A stretch of DNA of 29,115 bases from Deltaproteobacteria bacterium (GCA_031278795.1 JAITJT010000015.1:1-29115); one strand, 5' to 3'. Positions 15,877 through 24,190 are shown, numbered from the stretch's first letter. A program made the numbers and translations. Notes: generated by a model not told the origin, from the letters alone.

Positions 15877-18171
15877 GGAACCGGTGATGCCCCTCCTCGC
15901 ACCGCCGTATCCCTGAACGCCAATATTAATGGCGACTTTTTCACTGGGAAGGACAAGCAAACCAAGTTCGCCCACGAAGGATCCACCTGAGGCGTCAGGC
16001 TTGGGTAGCTCGAGTCCGTAGGCAGTGGCCTTGACCTTCCCGGCCATCTCATGCTCGTAGGCCACGCCGAAATATGGTTTGAATTTCTCAGGGCCGTTGA
16101 GGGTTAACCTCACTCCGCCCCTTAGCCTGTGGGAGTTGACGTCGTCAAAGGTGATTAGATCGCCTGTGGCAAGCCTCACCGTGTCGCCTTCCTGGAATGT
16201 CCAGAAATATTTGGCGTAGACGTCGAGGAGATATTTCTCATCAAAGTTAAAGGTGTATCCTGCTCCCAAATGGAGGCCGTAGTAGTTGCTCTTGGTCTCA
16301 TAGTGGAAGATTGTCTCGTTGCCGTTGACGGAATTGAATTTATTTTTAACCCCTCCAACGCGTCCGCTGAACTCCAGATGGAAATTGCCTCTCATGCCCC
16401 TTTGGAAGTCCAACCTCACCAAGATGCCGGCTCCGCCGTAATTTATGTCACCCTTCCCCTCCACGGTGAAGTCAGTGAAACTGTTGTAGGTATCATATTT
16501 GCCGTTTCCAGCCTCGCCAAAAACGCCGATAGTCATGTCGAGAGCGTCCCAGTGTACATAGGCGCTAACGCCTATCATTCCGGAGAAGCTTGACACGTCC
16601 ACGTGCGATCCCGTGTCATAGCGAACCTTGCCGCCGTAGGCTGTACCGAAGACCGCCACACGGGAATCATCACCGTAGATAGTCGATCCCCTCACCGCCT
16701 CTTGCGCGCTGTCCATGCCTTGGCTCGCCACAAAGTCGAAGCTGTTGACTAATAGACCCATGCTCCCAAAAAAGGCCTCGGAAAGAGCCTTTGTCGCCTC
16801 ATCCAACTCAAGCCCCTGAACCGTGGCCTTCAAGTCGTTTCCCACCACCGTGATGAGGAGGTCGTATCTTAACATCCTACCCTGCAAGCCGGAGATCCTG
16901 TTGTCGGTGGTCGTGAAGGTACCTGTCATGCTTGTCGCTCTTATAAGGTTTATGGTGTCTCCAACCTTTAGAGAGGGACTAGCCCCGCCCGCCATGACAA
17001 ACTCGGTGACCTGGGAAGGTTCAGCAACCGTTCCAAAAATCACATTGTTCGCGTATATTACGACGTCGTTATTCACCAGGGGCCTATCAACGCGAAACGC
17101 GAAATACTGAAAATTCTGTATCAGCTGGATGGGACTGGCCGCGGTCGTTCCAGTGCCTCTGTAATTATCGAAGACCAAAAAGTTACCGGCTAGAACGTTT
17201 GATGTGCCTCCTAACGCAATACCGCCATACACATTTGCGGCTGTCAACACAGGGTTCCCACTCAAGATGATCATGTTGTCGTTGGCCACGCCAGTTGCCC
17301 CAGTGTTCATCAATTGCCCACCAATAATATTTAAGCCTATGGTTCCCCCGGAGATTACCACCAGGTTATTGGACGCGTTTCCCGCGGCCGCGTAAGTGCG
17401 TCCACCAATTACGTCGGACGCTATGGTACCGCCAAAGATATACGCCATGTTGTTACGGGCGTCATTCCCTTCGCTATTGCCGCTTACCACCGATCCGCCT
17501 AAGGTGCCACCATAAATCTCCACTAAGTTAAAGTTGGCCACACCGCCCGTAGCAATTTTGACAAGTCCGCCATAGACCGTGCCACCTACTGTCCCATCAT
17601 GGATTGTCACCATGTTGTAGGTAGCGGTGCCGTGGGTTGTACCACCACCTATGACCTGATATCCCACGGTACCGTTATACATAACGACCGCGTTTCTGGT
17701 GACATTACCGGAACCGGCCCCTGACGCGCTCACACCGCCAACTAAACTGCCCGTGCCGCTACCTCCCACCGTTCCGGAATTCATTATTATAGCGTTTCCG
17801 GTCGCATCATGGTTATGCGCGGCGCCCACAGCGTAACCTCCGCCTATGAAGCTTGAATTGATTGTCGTTGTACCCAGATCCAAGGTAATGGTGTTTCCGT
17901 TCACCGCCCCCGCGGCCAGGCCGGGGACGCTCACTATACCGGCTCCGGTTCCAGTTGTGTTGCCAAGTGGATCTGGCGTCGCGCCCAAGAGAAAAGGGGC
18001 GAGCGTCGCGTCATATAAAATCACTTTTGTACCAATGTCAGCTGCCGATTGAACCATAATTTCGGCGGCGCCTGCACTAACTACAAAAAAGGAAAACACC
18101 GCGATTGTCACTGTTATTAAGCAAATTGCGCAATTTATCATCAATTTACGTAAGGCGTGTGAGTATTTCAT
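15853..18171 (-). CDS. Type V autotransporter with repeat passenger
   Basis: A 772-residue outer-membrane protein. A long signal peptide (about 1-36, basic start MKYSHALRKL, hydrophobic 16-32) leads to a Gly/Thr/Asn-rich passenger. From about residue 108 to 335 there are seven degenerate units of 26-34 residues of the form N-x-(hydrophobic)3-GGT(V/I)-x-x-x-(V/I)-x-GG, starting at Asn126, 160, 186, 215, 241, 269 and 299, as expected for a beta-helix surface stalk. The final ~270 residues alternate in the manner of a beta-barrel translocator and end in the C-terminal aromatic signature IGLKFTF. A strong AAGGAGG lies 9 bases before the ATG, and two palindromes lie just upstream (18212-18261). 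No protease triad is seen; adhesion is plausible but unproven. Confidence 0.9.
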   Translation of the reverse strand: MKYSHALRKLMINCAICLITVTIAVFSFFVVSAGAAEIMVQSAADIGTKVILYDATLAPFLLGATPDPLGNTTGTGAGIVSVPGLAAGAVNGNTITLDLGTTTINSSFIGGGYAVGAAHNHDATGNAIIMNSGTVGGSGTGSLVGGVSASGAGSGNVTRNAVVMYNGTVGYQVIGGGTTHGTATYNMVTIHDGTVGGTVYGGLVKIATGGVANFNLVEIYGGTLGGSVVSGNSEGNDARNNMAYIFGGTIASDVIGGRTYAAAGNASNNLVVISGGTIGLNIIGGQLMNTGATGVANDNMIILSGNPVLTAANVYGGIALGGTSNVLAGNFLVFDNYRGTGTTAASPIQLIQNFQYFAFRVDRPLVNNDVVIYANNVIFGTVAEPSQVTEFVMAGGASPSLKVGDTINLIRATSMTGTFTTTDNRISGLQGRMLRYDLLITVVGNDLKATVQGLELDEATKALSEAFFGSMGLLVNSFDFVASQGMDSAQEAVRGSTIYGDDSRVAVFGTAYGGKVRYDTGSHVDVSSFSGMIGVSAYVHWDALDMTIGVFGEAGNGKYDTYNSFTDFTVEGKGDINYGGAGILVRLDFQRGMRGNFHLEFSGRVGGVKNKFNSVNGNETIFHYETKSNYYGLHLGAGYTFNFDEKYLLDVYAKYFWTFQEGDTVRLATGDLITFDDVNSHRLRGGVRLTLNGPEKFKPYFGVAYEHEMAGKVKATAYGLELPKPDASGGSFVGELGLLVLPSEKVAINIGVQGYGGARRGITGSIGLKFTF

Positions 18172-18211
18172 ACCCGTGATCCTCCTTGTTGGAAGCTTAA
18201 ATTTACTAGCA

Positions 18212-18261
18212 AATATGTGATAAACATATTATTTTCATGGAAAATGCCATGCATTTCCATG
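18212..18261. promoter_or_regulatory. Paired palindromes upstream of the autotransporter
   Basis: AATATGT (18212-18218) and ACATATT (18224-18230) form a 7-5-7 perfect inverted repeat. CATGGAAA (18236-18243) and TTTCCATG (18254-18261) form an 8-10-8 one. Both lie 40-90 bases upstream of the autotransporter start, where an operator would act. No clear promoter was identified between them. Confidence 0.5.
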
Positions 18262-18630
18262 CGCCCAAGTCAAAACAAAAACTAAGTCTCAAAATGTTTT
18301 AAGATTAGCAGATAGTCTATTTGTACATATTTTTATCTACGAAACTTTTCTCTAACATGAACGTTTATGTAAGCATTTCGCGAAAAAGGCCTTTGCATAA
18401 AGACTTTCTTAATTTGCAAAGTTTCTCTCTCTTAAATTTCATATTAAAAAAACGAATTTTTTAAATGAAACTATCTATAAAAGGAATCTGGGAGGATTAA
18501 ACTCTTTAATGGTTAATTTGCGCCTCTTCTCTGCCCAAAAATAGCGCTTATACAGCTCTTTCACGGCTTCCCCATGAAATCAGCAACAATCTCGATTTCT
18601 TTTGTGTTGATTTTTTTCTAAGCACCAAAA

Positions 18631-18658
18631 TTCGCCAAAACAAATGATTTTTGGCGAA
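18631..18658. repeat. 10-bp inverted repeat
   Basis: TTCGCCAAAA (18631-18640) and TTTTGGCGAA (18649-18658) are perfect complements around an 8-base loop. It is in the gene desert, with no adjacent gene to explain it. Confidence 0.6.
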
Positions 18659-18833
18659 ACACCGTATGTTTCATGCTCTCGCGGATCAAGAAACTTTTTA
18701 TTGAACCATATTAATCTATTTTTATCTTGAGATTTAATGATCCAAATCAATTTTATGAATATTTTAACGCTATTTTTATAAAAAAATTGAGCCAACAATT
18801 ATTTTGACTTAATTATCCATAAAATTTTTTTTT

Positions 18834-18858
18834 AAAAGCCTTATACTACAAGGCTTTT
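18834..18858. terminator. Terminator-like hairpin in the gene desert
   Basis: AAAAGCCTT (18834-18842) and AAGGCTTTT (18850-18858) form a perfect 9-bp stem around ATACTAC. The stem ends in TTTT on either strand. No gene is near enough to claim it. Confidence 0.45.
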
Positions 18859-19120
18859 CAATTTGGTTTTCTGAAATAGATTAAACGCAAATGACTTTAA
18901 AAATTATTTCTTTTTATTTTTAGAAATAAATTTCCGCGATATTTTTCTATCTTTCTAGATGCCACGTTTAATCTTGCCTTTCAAAATCTTTCTCTTAAAA
19001 AGTCCCCCTTCTACATGCGATCACTCTTAGCCCATGCTGATATAATCTCCAAACGATAAGAAACAATACGCATTTCAAAGTAATGGCCTACAAAACCATG
19101 TATTTCAAAGGCTCAAGATC

Positions 19121-19151
19121 AAAAAAATCCCTCTCCATTTTAGAAAAGGGA
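19121..19151 (-). terminator. Minus-strand intrinsic terminator
   Basis: On the minus strand TCCCTTTTC and GGAGAGGGA pair (9 bp, two G-U) around TAAAAT, followed by seven U. It lies about 180 bp beyond another terminator on the same strand, so it may back that one up or end a separate short transcript. Confidence 0.65.
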
Positions 19152-19330
19152 CTCTTCCATAATCATTCGCTAACATTTTTCATAAATTTTTTATGCTTCT
19201 TTAAATCATCCTATACTCCATAGTTTTCACGACTAATCCTAGGCCTTTTTCATTTCCCTCTTTTAAGGGCTTTAGTAATAGCCTTAGCGATACGTACTTC
19301 CTACGGAAAGCCCTTTGTGACATAAGACAC

Positions 19331-19364
19331 AAAAAAAAGACCCCTTTCAAGATGGAAAGAGGTC
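19331..19364 (-). terminator. Intrinsic terminator of the two-gene hypothetical operon
   Basis: On the minus strand GACCTCTTTC pairs with GAAAGGGGTC (one mismatch) around a 6-base loop and is followed by a run of eight U. It lies 25 bases past the 118-residue gene's stop codon, the expected place. Confidence 0.8.
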
Positions 19365-19389
19365 TAAAAGATTTTTTTTGAGCCAAAAT

Positions 19390-19746
19390 TCAGGCGTAGA
19401 TGGGATAGAGCAGTCCGTCTCCTTCAATCTTCTTGTGGGGGCAACCCGTGGTCGAGAGGGGTTTAAGGTCCATTATGGCCTCCGCCGACTCCTCCACCAG
19501 GGCCTTGGCGGCCACCACGTTCAATTTGAGAGGGACCTCGTTTTTAACGGCGCTTTTCCGCTTAAGTGAGTCCGAGAGTATGAGACTCTCGGAGGAGGCC
19601 TTCTTCTTATCACCATCGCCCTTGACCTTTCCCTCGCCTTGGGAGTCCTCCACCAAATCCTTGATGGGGGGACGGTACTCGGGTTTTGGGTAAAGGGGTC
19701 CCACGCGACCGGTTGTGTTGTAGGTGTTTCTATTTTCTACCTGCAC
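19390..19746 (-). CDS. Hypothetical protein, operon partner
   Basis: A 118-residue soluble protein I do not recognise. The N-terminal half is polar and charged (YPKPEYRPPIKDLVEDSQGEG-type, then Lys/Asp-rich and Ser-rich), the second half has a helix-like NVVAAKALVEESAEAIMDL followed by a single Cys and a hydrophobic end LLYPIYA. The frame opens with GTG (19744-19746), with only a weak GCGGG upstream. It begins 36 bp after the stop of the upstream hypothetical gene and is followed by a good intrinsic terminator, so the two form an operon. The small-domain pattern and the upstream gene recall flagellar-type accessory proteins, but that is only an impression. Confidence 0.65.
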   Translation of the reverse strand: MQVENRNTYNTTGRVGPLYPKPEYRPPIKDLVEDSQGEGKVKGDGDKKKASSESLILSDSLKRKSAVKNEVPLKLNVVAAKALVEESAEAIMDLKPLSTTGCPHKKIEGDGLLYPIYA

Positions 19747-19782
19747 GTGAGATACCCGCTATTTCAAGTTGGGTTGTGTATC

Positions 19783-20304
19783 TTAGACAAAATCTCCCCT
19801 TTTGAACTTAAGGGCCTCCACGGCCGCGATGGTGGCGGTCTCGGAGCTTATGTCCTTAAGGGGATCGTCTTTGTTGAGGCCAAGGCTCAGGGAGTTCAAA
19901 GAATCTGCTGAGAGAGAGAGCTCGTCGGCCAAGGGGGCCAGATCCTTGAGGGTGGTGGCGGGATCGCCTAAGGCGATGGCGTAGTCCTCAAGAAGACTCA
20001 AGGTCTCCTCCACCTGCTTGGCCGCCTCCTCAGGGGTCAGCTTGGTGGTCTCAGTTCCAAGCTTGAGCCGGGTCAGCTGCAGCTGGGCCAGGCTGTCCTG
20101 GGTGAGTAGCTGAGCGCTGGAGTTTAGCTCACTCTGGCTTAGATTTCCCTCGGAGAGGCCCGTGGTCACCGTCTTCATGGCGGAGTTGGCGTTCTCCATA
20201 AGGGCGGCAAAATCTTCCTCCGTGGAGGTCTTGGGGGCGCCGGTGACGCTGTCGCTTTTGGGACGGAGGAATACTGCATCGGTTGGGTAGGTGTCTATTT
20301 TCAT
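19783..20304 (-). CDS. Conserved-looking hypothetical protein
   Basis: The open frame extends to 20436, but I place the start at the ATG at 20302-20304 (MKIDTYPTDAVFLRP), which has AAGGA 6 bases upstream; the extra 44 residues are basic and have no such site. The resulting 173-residue protein is acidic and mostly helical, with an N-terminal Ser/Thr/Asn-rich helical half and a C-terminal half VEETLSLLEDYAIALGDP..TLKDLAPLADEL..., ending DISSETATIAAVEALKFKRGDF. I recall similar C-terminal segments in uncharacterised deltaproteobacterial proteins but cannot name a family. No signal peptide or membrane segment. Confidence 0.75.
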   Translation of the reverse strand: MKIDTYPTDAVFLRPKSDSVTGAPKTSTEEDFAALMENANSAMKTVTTGLSEGNLSQSELNSSAQLLTQDSLAQLQLTRLKLGTETTKLTPEEAAKQVEETLSLLEDYAIALGDPATTLKDLAPLADELSLSADSLNSLSLGLNKDDPLKDISSETATIAAVEALKFKRGDFV

Positions 20305-20593
20305 GGTGGATCCTTGAAAAATCTCGGCTGGGCCGGTTTTTTTGGCTCTCTTCCTTGAGGATGGTAAATACTTGGGGCGTGGCGCCTTTTTCCTCATCGC
20401 CACGGCCGCGGAAATATTGAGCAAGATTGAGGCCAATAAATATGCTTTTGCGGCCTTTTTCCCTACTCATCCTAGATCTCTTAAAGAGCTTTAGTCCCTC
20501 TCAAATTGAACTCTCGCGCCCTCCTAGAGCTCAAGCTCTCGGATTCAAATGCATAATCTTGGCCAAATAGCTAAGGGGTTTCCATAAGACGCG

Positions 20594-20633
20594 AAAAACC
20601 CCCGCTTGAGGCTTATCATCAAGAGGGGGTTTT
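20594..20633 (-). terminator. Terminator of tRNA-Pro
   Basis: On the minus strand AAAACCCCC-T-CTTGA pairs with TCAAG-C-GGGGGTTTT (one mismatch) around a 9-base loop, ending in five U. It lies 15 bases beyond the tRNA 3' end. The symmetrical A/T flanks allow activity on the other strand too. Confidence 0.8.
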
Positions 20634-20647
20634 CTAATTTTCTTCCA

Positions 20648-20724
20648 TGGTCGGGACAACTGGATTTGAACCAGCGGCCCCTGCGTCCCGAACGCAGTGC
20701 TCTACCAGGCTGAGCTATGTCCCG
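20648..20724 (-). tRNA. tRNA-Pro (anticodon CGG)
   Basis: The minus strand folds into a full cloverleaf: acceptor CGGGACA/TGTCCCG, D-arm GCTC/GAGC, anticodon arm CTGCG-TTCGGGA-CGCAG with anticodon CGG, 5-base variable loop, and T-arm with TTCAAAT loop. The discriminator is A and CCA is encoded (complement of 20648-20650). It has its own consensus promoter upstream and a terminator downstream. No attachment-site duplication or integrase was seen beside it. Confidence 0.97.
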
Positions 20725-20765
20725 TTAACGTAAAAGGAGGGCGAGCTCTCTTTTTTAGTCTAGGA

Positions 20766-20795
20766 ACTATAAGGGTTTTATAGGGTATTTGTCAA
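20766..20795 (-). promoter_or_regulatory. Consensus promoter for tRNA-Pro
   Basis: On the minus strand TTGACA (20795-20790) and TATAGT (20771-20766) are 18 bp apart. Predicted start near 20759, leaving about 35 nt of 5' leader for RNase P to remove. Confidence 0.8.
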
Positions 20796-20846
20796 GAAAA
20801 AAGAACTTGTAGGGGCTTATGGATGATAGGGGTAAGAGTGGGTTTT

Positions 20847-22286
20847 TTAGGGGGTGAAGTCGAAGTCCTCGGGCCTTAGGGACCTCTTCCGGATGGTCTC
20901 CCGGGAAAATGACAGGGAGTCTCCTTCAGCCCAGTCCGGAAGGGAGAGTATGCGGCGGTTGAGGTACTTGAGCCAGGGTCTCTGGTGGGGGAGGCGGTAC
21001 TCCGGGAAGATGTCTGGATCCGTGGGGTCGTAGGGCTTCAGGCGCCTGGTGAGGGGAATGCTCTCCTTAAGCTCCACCGCCTTGTTCTTCTGCCAAACCT
21101 TGGGGTTCTCGATAACCGGGTCGTCCTGGAAGAGATAGCGGCGCATGCCCACATTGGCGATGATGGCGACGGCCACCATGGTGACCAGTAGCGAGGTGCC
21201 TCCGTAGCTCACAAAGGGAAGAGGTATCCCCACCACCGGGAATAGGCCAGTTACCATGAGGATGTTTATGAGCATCTGCCAGAATATAAGAGAGGTAAGC
21301 CCCAAGGTTAAGAGCTTTCCAAAGGTGTCTTTACTTCTGCGGATTATGCCAAAGGCCGCGGTGAAGAGGCAGTAGAAGAGAGAGAGCACTATGGTCGCGC
21401 CCAAGAAGCCCCACTCCTCAGATAGGGCTGAGAAGGCGAAGTCCGTCTTGGGGGCGGGGAGGAAGCCGTATTTCTGCTGAGTGCCTCCGTGGAAGCCCCT
21501 TCCCAATATCTTTCCCGATCCAATGGCGCTCTTGGACTGGATTATCTGCCAGCCCTTGCCGTTGTGGTCATCTTCCGGGTTTTTGTGGGTAAATACCCTC
21601 TCCAGCTGGTAGCCCCTGATTATCTCCTTTTCCTGGAGGAACTGGAAGCCACCTAGACAAGTCATCCAGATTATGGAAGCGGCTAAGAGCCCCACTGTGG
21701 TAAGTATCAAGGATTTGCGGAGCCGCACGAAGAGGAAGAGGGGAAATACCGTGAAGAGTAGGAGGCCGGAGGTGCCCAAATCAGGCTGCATGATGATGAA
21801 GCCAAAGGGGATGCCGATTAGAATCAGTGGCGGGATGAAGCCTAGAATGGTTAAACCGTTCTTGGCTATCTCCTTGCGGGAGAAATAGGCGGCTAAAACT
21901 ACCACCAGCATGGGTTTAACAAACTCTGAAGGCTGGAAGCGCAGAGGCCCAATGAAGAGCCAGCGGGTGGCGCCCCCGGCTGTATGCCCAATGAGTTCCA
22001 CCAGCAAGAGGAGGCCAATACCCAAGACATAGATATAGATGGAGACCTTTTGTAGGAGTCCGTAGTCAAAGAAGAGGATAAGTAGAGAGCACACCAAGCC
22101 TATTCCAAAAAATGAAAGCTGCTTGATGAACTCCTGGGTGTTGTCCTGGCCCTGGATGGAGGTCCCCAAGGAGACGCTATATAGGTTTATGAGCCCAATG
22201 GCCACCAGGGCCAGCATGCTCAAGATGAGTGGCCAGCTGAAGTTTTCCAGGAGCCTCCTGTCTAGGGAGAAACGTTTCCTCTTCAC
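20847..22286 (-). CDS. rodA: RodA, SEDS peptidoglycan polymerase with long C-terminal tail
   Basis: Inner-membrane glycosyltransferase that polymerises lipid II during cell elongation together with PBP2. About ten hydrophobic segments are visible between residues 20 and 385. Signature segments: ATRWLFIGPLRFQPSEFVKP, MQPDLGTSGLL, KTDFAFSALSEEWGFLG (its Asp corresponds to the catalytic Asp of SEDS proteins), and GIPLPFVSYGGTSLL. The start is the GTG at 22284-22286, overlapping the PBP2 stop in GTGA with a GGGGGA site ahead; a GTG five codons upstream is also in frame. At 479 residues it exceeds the usual 370-420: about 93 polar, Pro/Arg-rich residues follow the last membrane segment and should be cytoplasmic. 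Last gene of the mreC-mreD-mrdA-rodA operon. Confidence 0.94.
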   Translation of the reverse strand: MKRKRFSLDRRLLENFSWPLILSMLALVAIGLINLYSVSLGTSIQGQDNTQEFIKQLSFFGIGLVCSLLILFFDYGLLQKVSIYIYVLGIGLLLLVELIGHTAGGATRWLFIGPLRFQPSEFVKPMLVVVLAAYFSRKEIAKNGLTILGFIPPLILIGIPFGFIIMQPDLGTSGLLLFTVFPLFLFVRLRKSLILTTVGLLAASIIWMTCLGGFQFLQEKEIIRGYQLERVFTHKNPEDDHNGKGWQIIQSKSAIGSGKILGRGFHGGTQQKYGFLPAPKTDFAFSALSEEWGFLGATIVLSLFYCLFTAAFGIIRRSKDTFGKLLTLGLTSLIFWQMLINILMVTGLFPVVGIPLPFVSYGGTSLLVTMVAVAIIANVGMRRYLFQDDPVIENPKVWQKNKAVELKESIPLTRRLKPYDPTDPDIFPEYRLPHQRPWLKYLNRRILSLPDWAEGDSLSFSRETIRKRSLRPEDFDFTP

Positions 22287-22954
22287 AGATCCCCCTTCCA
22301 CAGGGTAGGTTTGTCCGGCTGCGCCTGAAACGGCGGAAGAACCTTCGTGTCTATACTCTTATCGAACCAAGCCGCCAAAACCTTACCCGCGATGGGCGCG
22401 GCGTTGGCGCCGCCACCTCCGGAGTGCTCCAGTAACACGGTCACCACCACCTCCGGCTTGTCAGCCGGAGCGTAGGAGGTGTACCAGGCGTGGTCACGGT
22501 ACTTATAGGGCCTCCCAGACGCGGTGTAGCCTTGGAAACGCTTGAGGCTAACCACCTGGGAGGTGCCGGTCTTACCGGCCACCCTGACGCCAGCCACCTG
22601 GGCCCGTCTTCCTGTACCTCCTGGGTCGTTCACCACACCTTCCATTCCTTTCCTGACCTTCTCCACATAGTCGGGATTGAAATCCAAGGTGTTGATCACC
22701 TCGGGCTCGTTCCGACTCACTAGCCTTCCCTCGAAATCCACTATCTCTTTCACCAGATGCGGGCGCATGAGCCTCCCGCCGTTGGCGGCCACGGCCGTGT
22801 ACTGGGCCACCTGTAAAGGTGTGGCCAGTAAATAGCCTTGCCCAATGGATACCGGAAGGGTCTCTCCCCCGTTCCAGGGGGCCTTGAAGCGCCTTAGCTT
22901 CCAGTCCTGGTCCGGGACCAGTCCCAGCCTCTCGGTTAGGAGGTCCACACCCAA
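22283..22954 (-). CDS. mrdA: PBP2 C-terminal part (after frameshift)
   Basis: Second part of penicillin-binding protein 2. It holds the remainder of the transpeptidase domain: GVDLLTERLGLVPDQDWK, the SIGQGYLLATPLQVAQYTAVAANGG block, and the KTG motif in GKTGTSQVVS that completes the active site. The frame is offset by -1 from the N-terminal part and continues its homology without a gap, so this is one gene broken by a single-base change. The apparent TTG start at 22954 is an internal codon with no ribosome binding site. Its stop overlaps the rodA start in GTGA. Without the N-terminal part it would have no SxxK serine and no membrane anchor. Confidence 0.88.
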   Translation of the reverse strand: MGVDLLTERLGLVPDQDWKLRRFKAPWNGGETLPVSIGQGYLLATPLQVAQYTAVAANGGRLMRPHLVKEIVDFEGRLVSRNEPEVINTLDFNPDYVEKVRKGMEGVVNDPGGTGRRAQVAGVRVAGKTGTSQVVSLKRFQGYTASGRPYKYRDHAWYTSYAPADKPEVVVTVLLEHSGGGGANAAPIAGKVLAAWFDKSIDTKVLPPFQAQPDKPTLWKGDL

Positions 22955-24189
22955 GGTGCGCCCAGACCAAAAAACTGCCTAACCCTCTTGGCTATGCGGT
23001 CCACCCCCATGCGGCGCCCCACCTCGTAGTAGTACACGTCGCAGGACTCTTTAAGGGACCTATGCAAATTCACCGCGCCGTGGCCGCGGCGGTTCCAGCA
23101 GCCAAAGACGTGGTTACCCATCCTCAAGCCCCCGCCGCAGTGGAAGACCGTCTCCGGGGTGATTACCCCCTCGGCCAAGGCCGAGAGCGATAGGGCAATC
23201 TTAAAGGTGGAGCCAGGGGGGTACTGCCCGCCCACCGCGCGGTTCTCCATGGGGTGGAAGGGGTCCTCCATAAGGGAGCGCCAGCGCTCCTTGGATACCC
23301 CTCCGGTGAAATCGTCCAGGTTGTAGTAGGGGCTGGACGCCAGGGCCAGGATCTCAAAATTATTGGGGTCCATGACCACTATGGCTCCGGCCTTCTCAGC
23401 CAAGAGCGCCTGGGCCACCCGCTGCATGCGGCTGTCTATGGTCAAGACCACGTTGTGGCCAGGGGTGGGGAACTCGCTCTCCAGCTCCTCTAAGAGTCTC
23501 CCCTTGGAGTCCACGGTCATGAGCCTCTGGCCCTTCTTCCCCTGCAGGAAGGAGTCCATGCTCTGCTCAATCCCTGTCTGCCCTATTAGATCGCCCGGGC
23601 TAAGTCCGGAGAAGCGCTCGGTCTCCAGCTGGGCCTTGGATATCTCACCCAAATAACCAATCACGTGGGGGGCGAAACTCCCTGACAGGGGCTTTCGCAT
23701 GCTGCTTACCCTAACGGTAAGCCCTAGGAAGCTGTAGCGCCTGGTTTCCAGAAGCGCCAAATCCGCCCGATTAAGGTCATTAATCCATACCCCGGGCTCA
23801 TAGATGCTGTTGCGTTTTAGTTGGGCGAAACGCCGCTCCAGGTCGGCCGGGTCGCGGCTCAATAGGGAACCTAATCTCCTTGAAAGATCCTCCACGTTTC
23901 CCTGGTCGCCCACCTCCTTGGGGGTGACCAGAAGCTCATAGCTTACTGAATTATCTACCAGAATTCTGCCGTCTCTGTCCTTGATTAGACCGCGCGTTGT
24001 AGGGATATGCGTAAATCTTGTATGGTTGGTCTCACTCTTCTGGAGGTACTCGTCCCCCATGGCCACCTGGAGTATCCAGAGCCTACCCACTATGACCGCA
24101 AAGGCCACAATCAAGACCACGTGGATCCAGAAGAACCTCCTGGAGTCCCCGGCCCTGTCCTTCTCTTTGGAACCCTCCTCCCAGGGCAT
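22936..24189 (-). CDS. mrdA: Penicillin-binding protein 2, N-terminal part (frameshifted)
   Basis: Class B PBP2, the transpeptidase that crosslinks new peptidoglycan during elongation. This part (417 codons) has the N-terminal membrane anchor (about 20-41), the pedestal domain (TTRGLIKDRDGRILVDNSVSYEL), the catalytic Ser327 in PPGSTFK and the second motif SCD (382-384). After FGLG (407-410) the frame runs into seven unrelated residues and a stop, while the -1 frame continues as RTLGVDLL. One missing C in GGGCGCACC (minus strand, 22955-22963) explains it exactly: GGGCCGCACC would give FGLG-RTLGVD. The protein as written lacks the KTG motif. The ATG follows the mreD stop by one base, with an AGGGGGGA site. 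PBP2 is normally essential in rods, so a sequencing error or a recent mutation is likely. Confidence 0.92.
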   Translation of the reverse strand: MPWEEGSKEKDRAGDSRRFFWIHVVLIVAFAVIVGRLWILQVAMGDEYLQKSETNHTRFTHIPTTRGLIKDRDGRILVDNSVSYELLVTPKEVGDQGNVEDLSRRLGSLLSRDPADLERRFAQLKRNSIYEPGVWINDLNRADLALLETRRYSFLGLTVRVSSMRKPLSGSFAPHVIGYLGEISKAQLETERFSGLSPGDLIGQTGIEQSMDSFLQGKKGQRLMTVDSKGRLLEELESEFPTPGHNVVLTIDSRMQRVAQALLAEKAGAIVVMDPNNFEILALASSPYYNLDDFTGGVSKERWRSLMEDPFHPMENRAVGGQYPPGSTFKIALSLSALAEGVITPETVFHCGGGLRMGNHVFGCWNRRGHGAVNLHRSLKESCDVYYYEVGRRMGVDRIAKRVRQFFGLGAPWVWTS

Positions 24190-24190
24190 C

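Larger units (their letters stand above)
18172..19389. other. 1.2-kb gene desert
   Basis: AT-rich and without a supported gene; frames at 18580-18798 and 19201-19386 lack ribosome binding sites and family-like sequence. It contains the palindromes upstream of the autotransporter, two further inverted repeats (18631-18658, 18834-18858), an orphan extended -10 TGATATAAT on the plus strand (19038-19046) and two minus-strand terminators (19121-19151, 19331-19364). A small RNA could lie here. Confidence 0.6.

Noticed and set aside
18580..18798. 72-codon minus-strand frame in the gene desert
   Set aside because: AT-rich translation (Lys/Phe/Ile/Asn), overlaps a perfect inverted repeat and has no ribosome binding site.
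20648..20724. tRNA-Pro as an integration site
   Set aside because: No integrase gene and no duplicated tRNA 3' end were seen in the window.
22964..22976. Programmed -1 frameshift at the T6 run in mrdA
   Set aside because: Slipping at T6 would replace FGLG with FWSG, whereas the conserved GLG is kept in the original frame up to GGGC; a missing C after it explains the data better. Not fully excluded.
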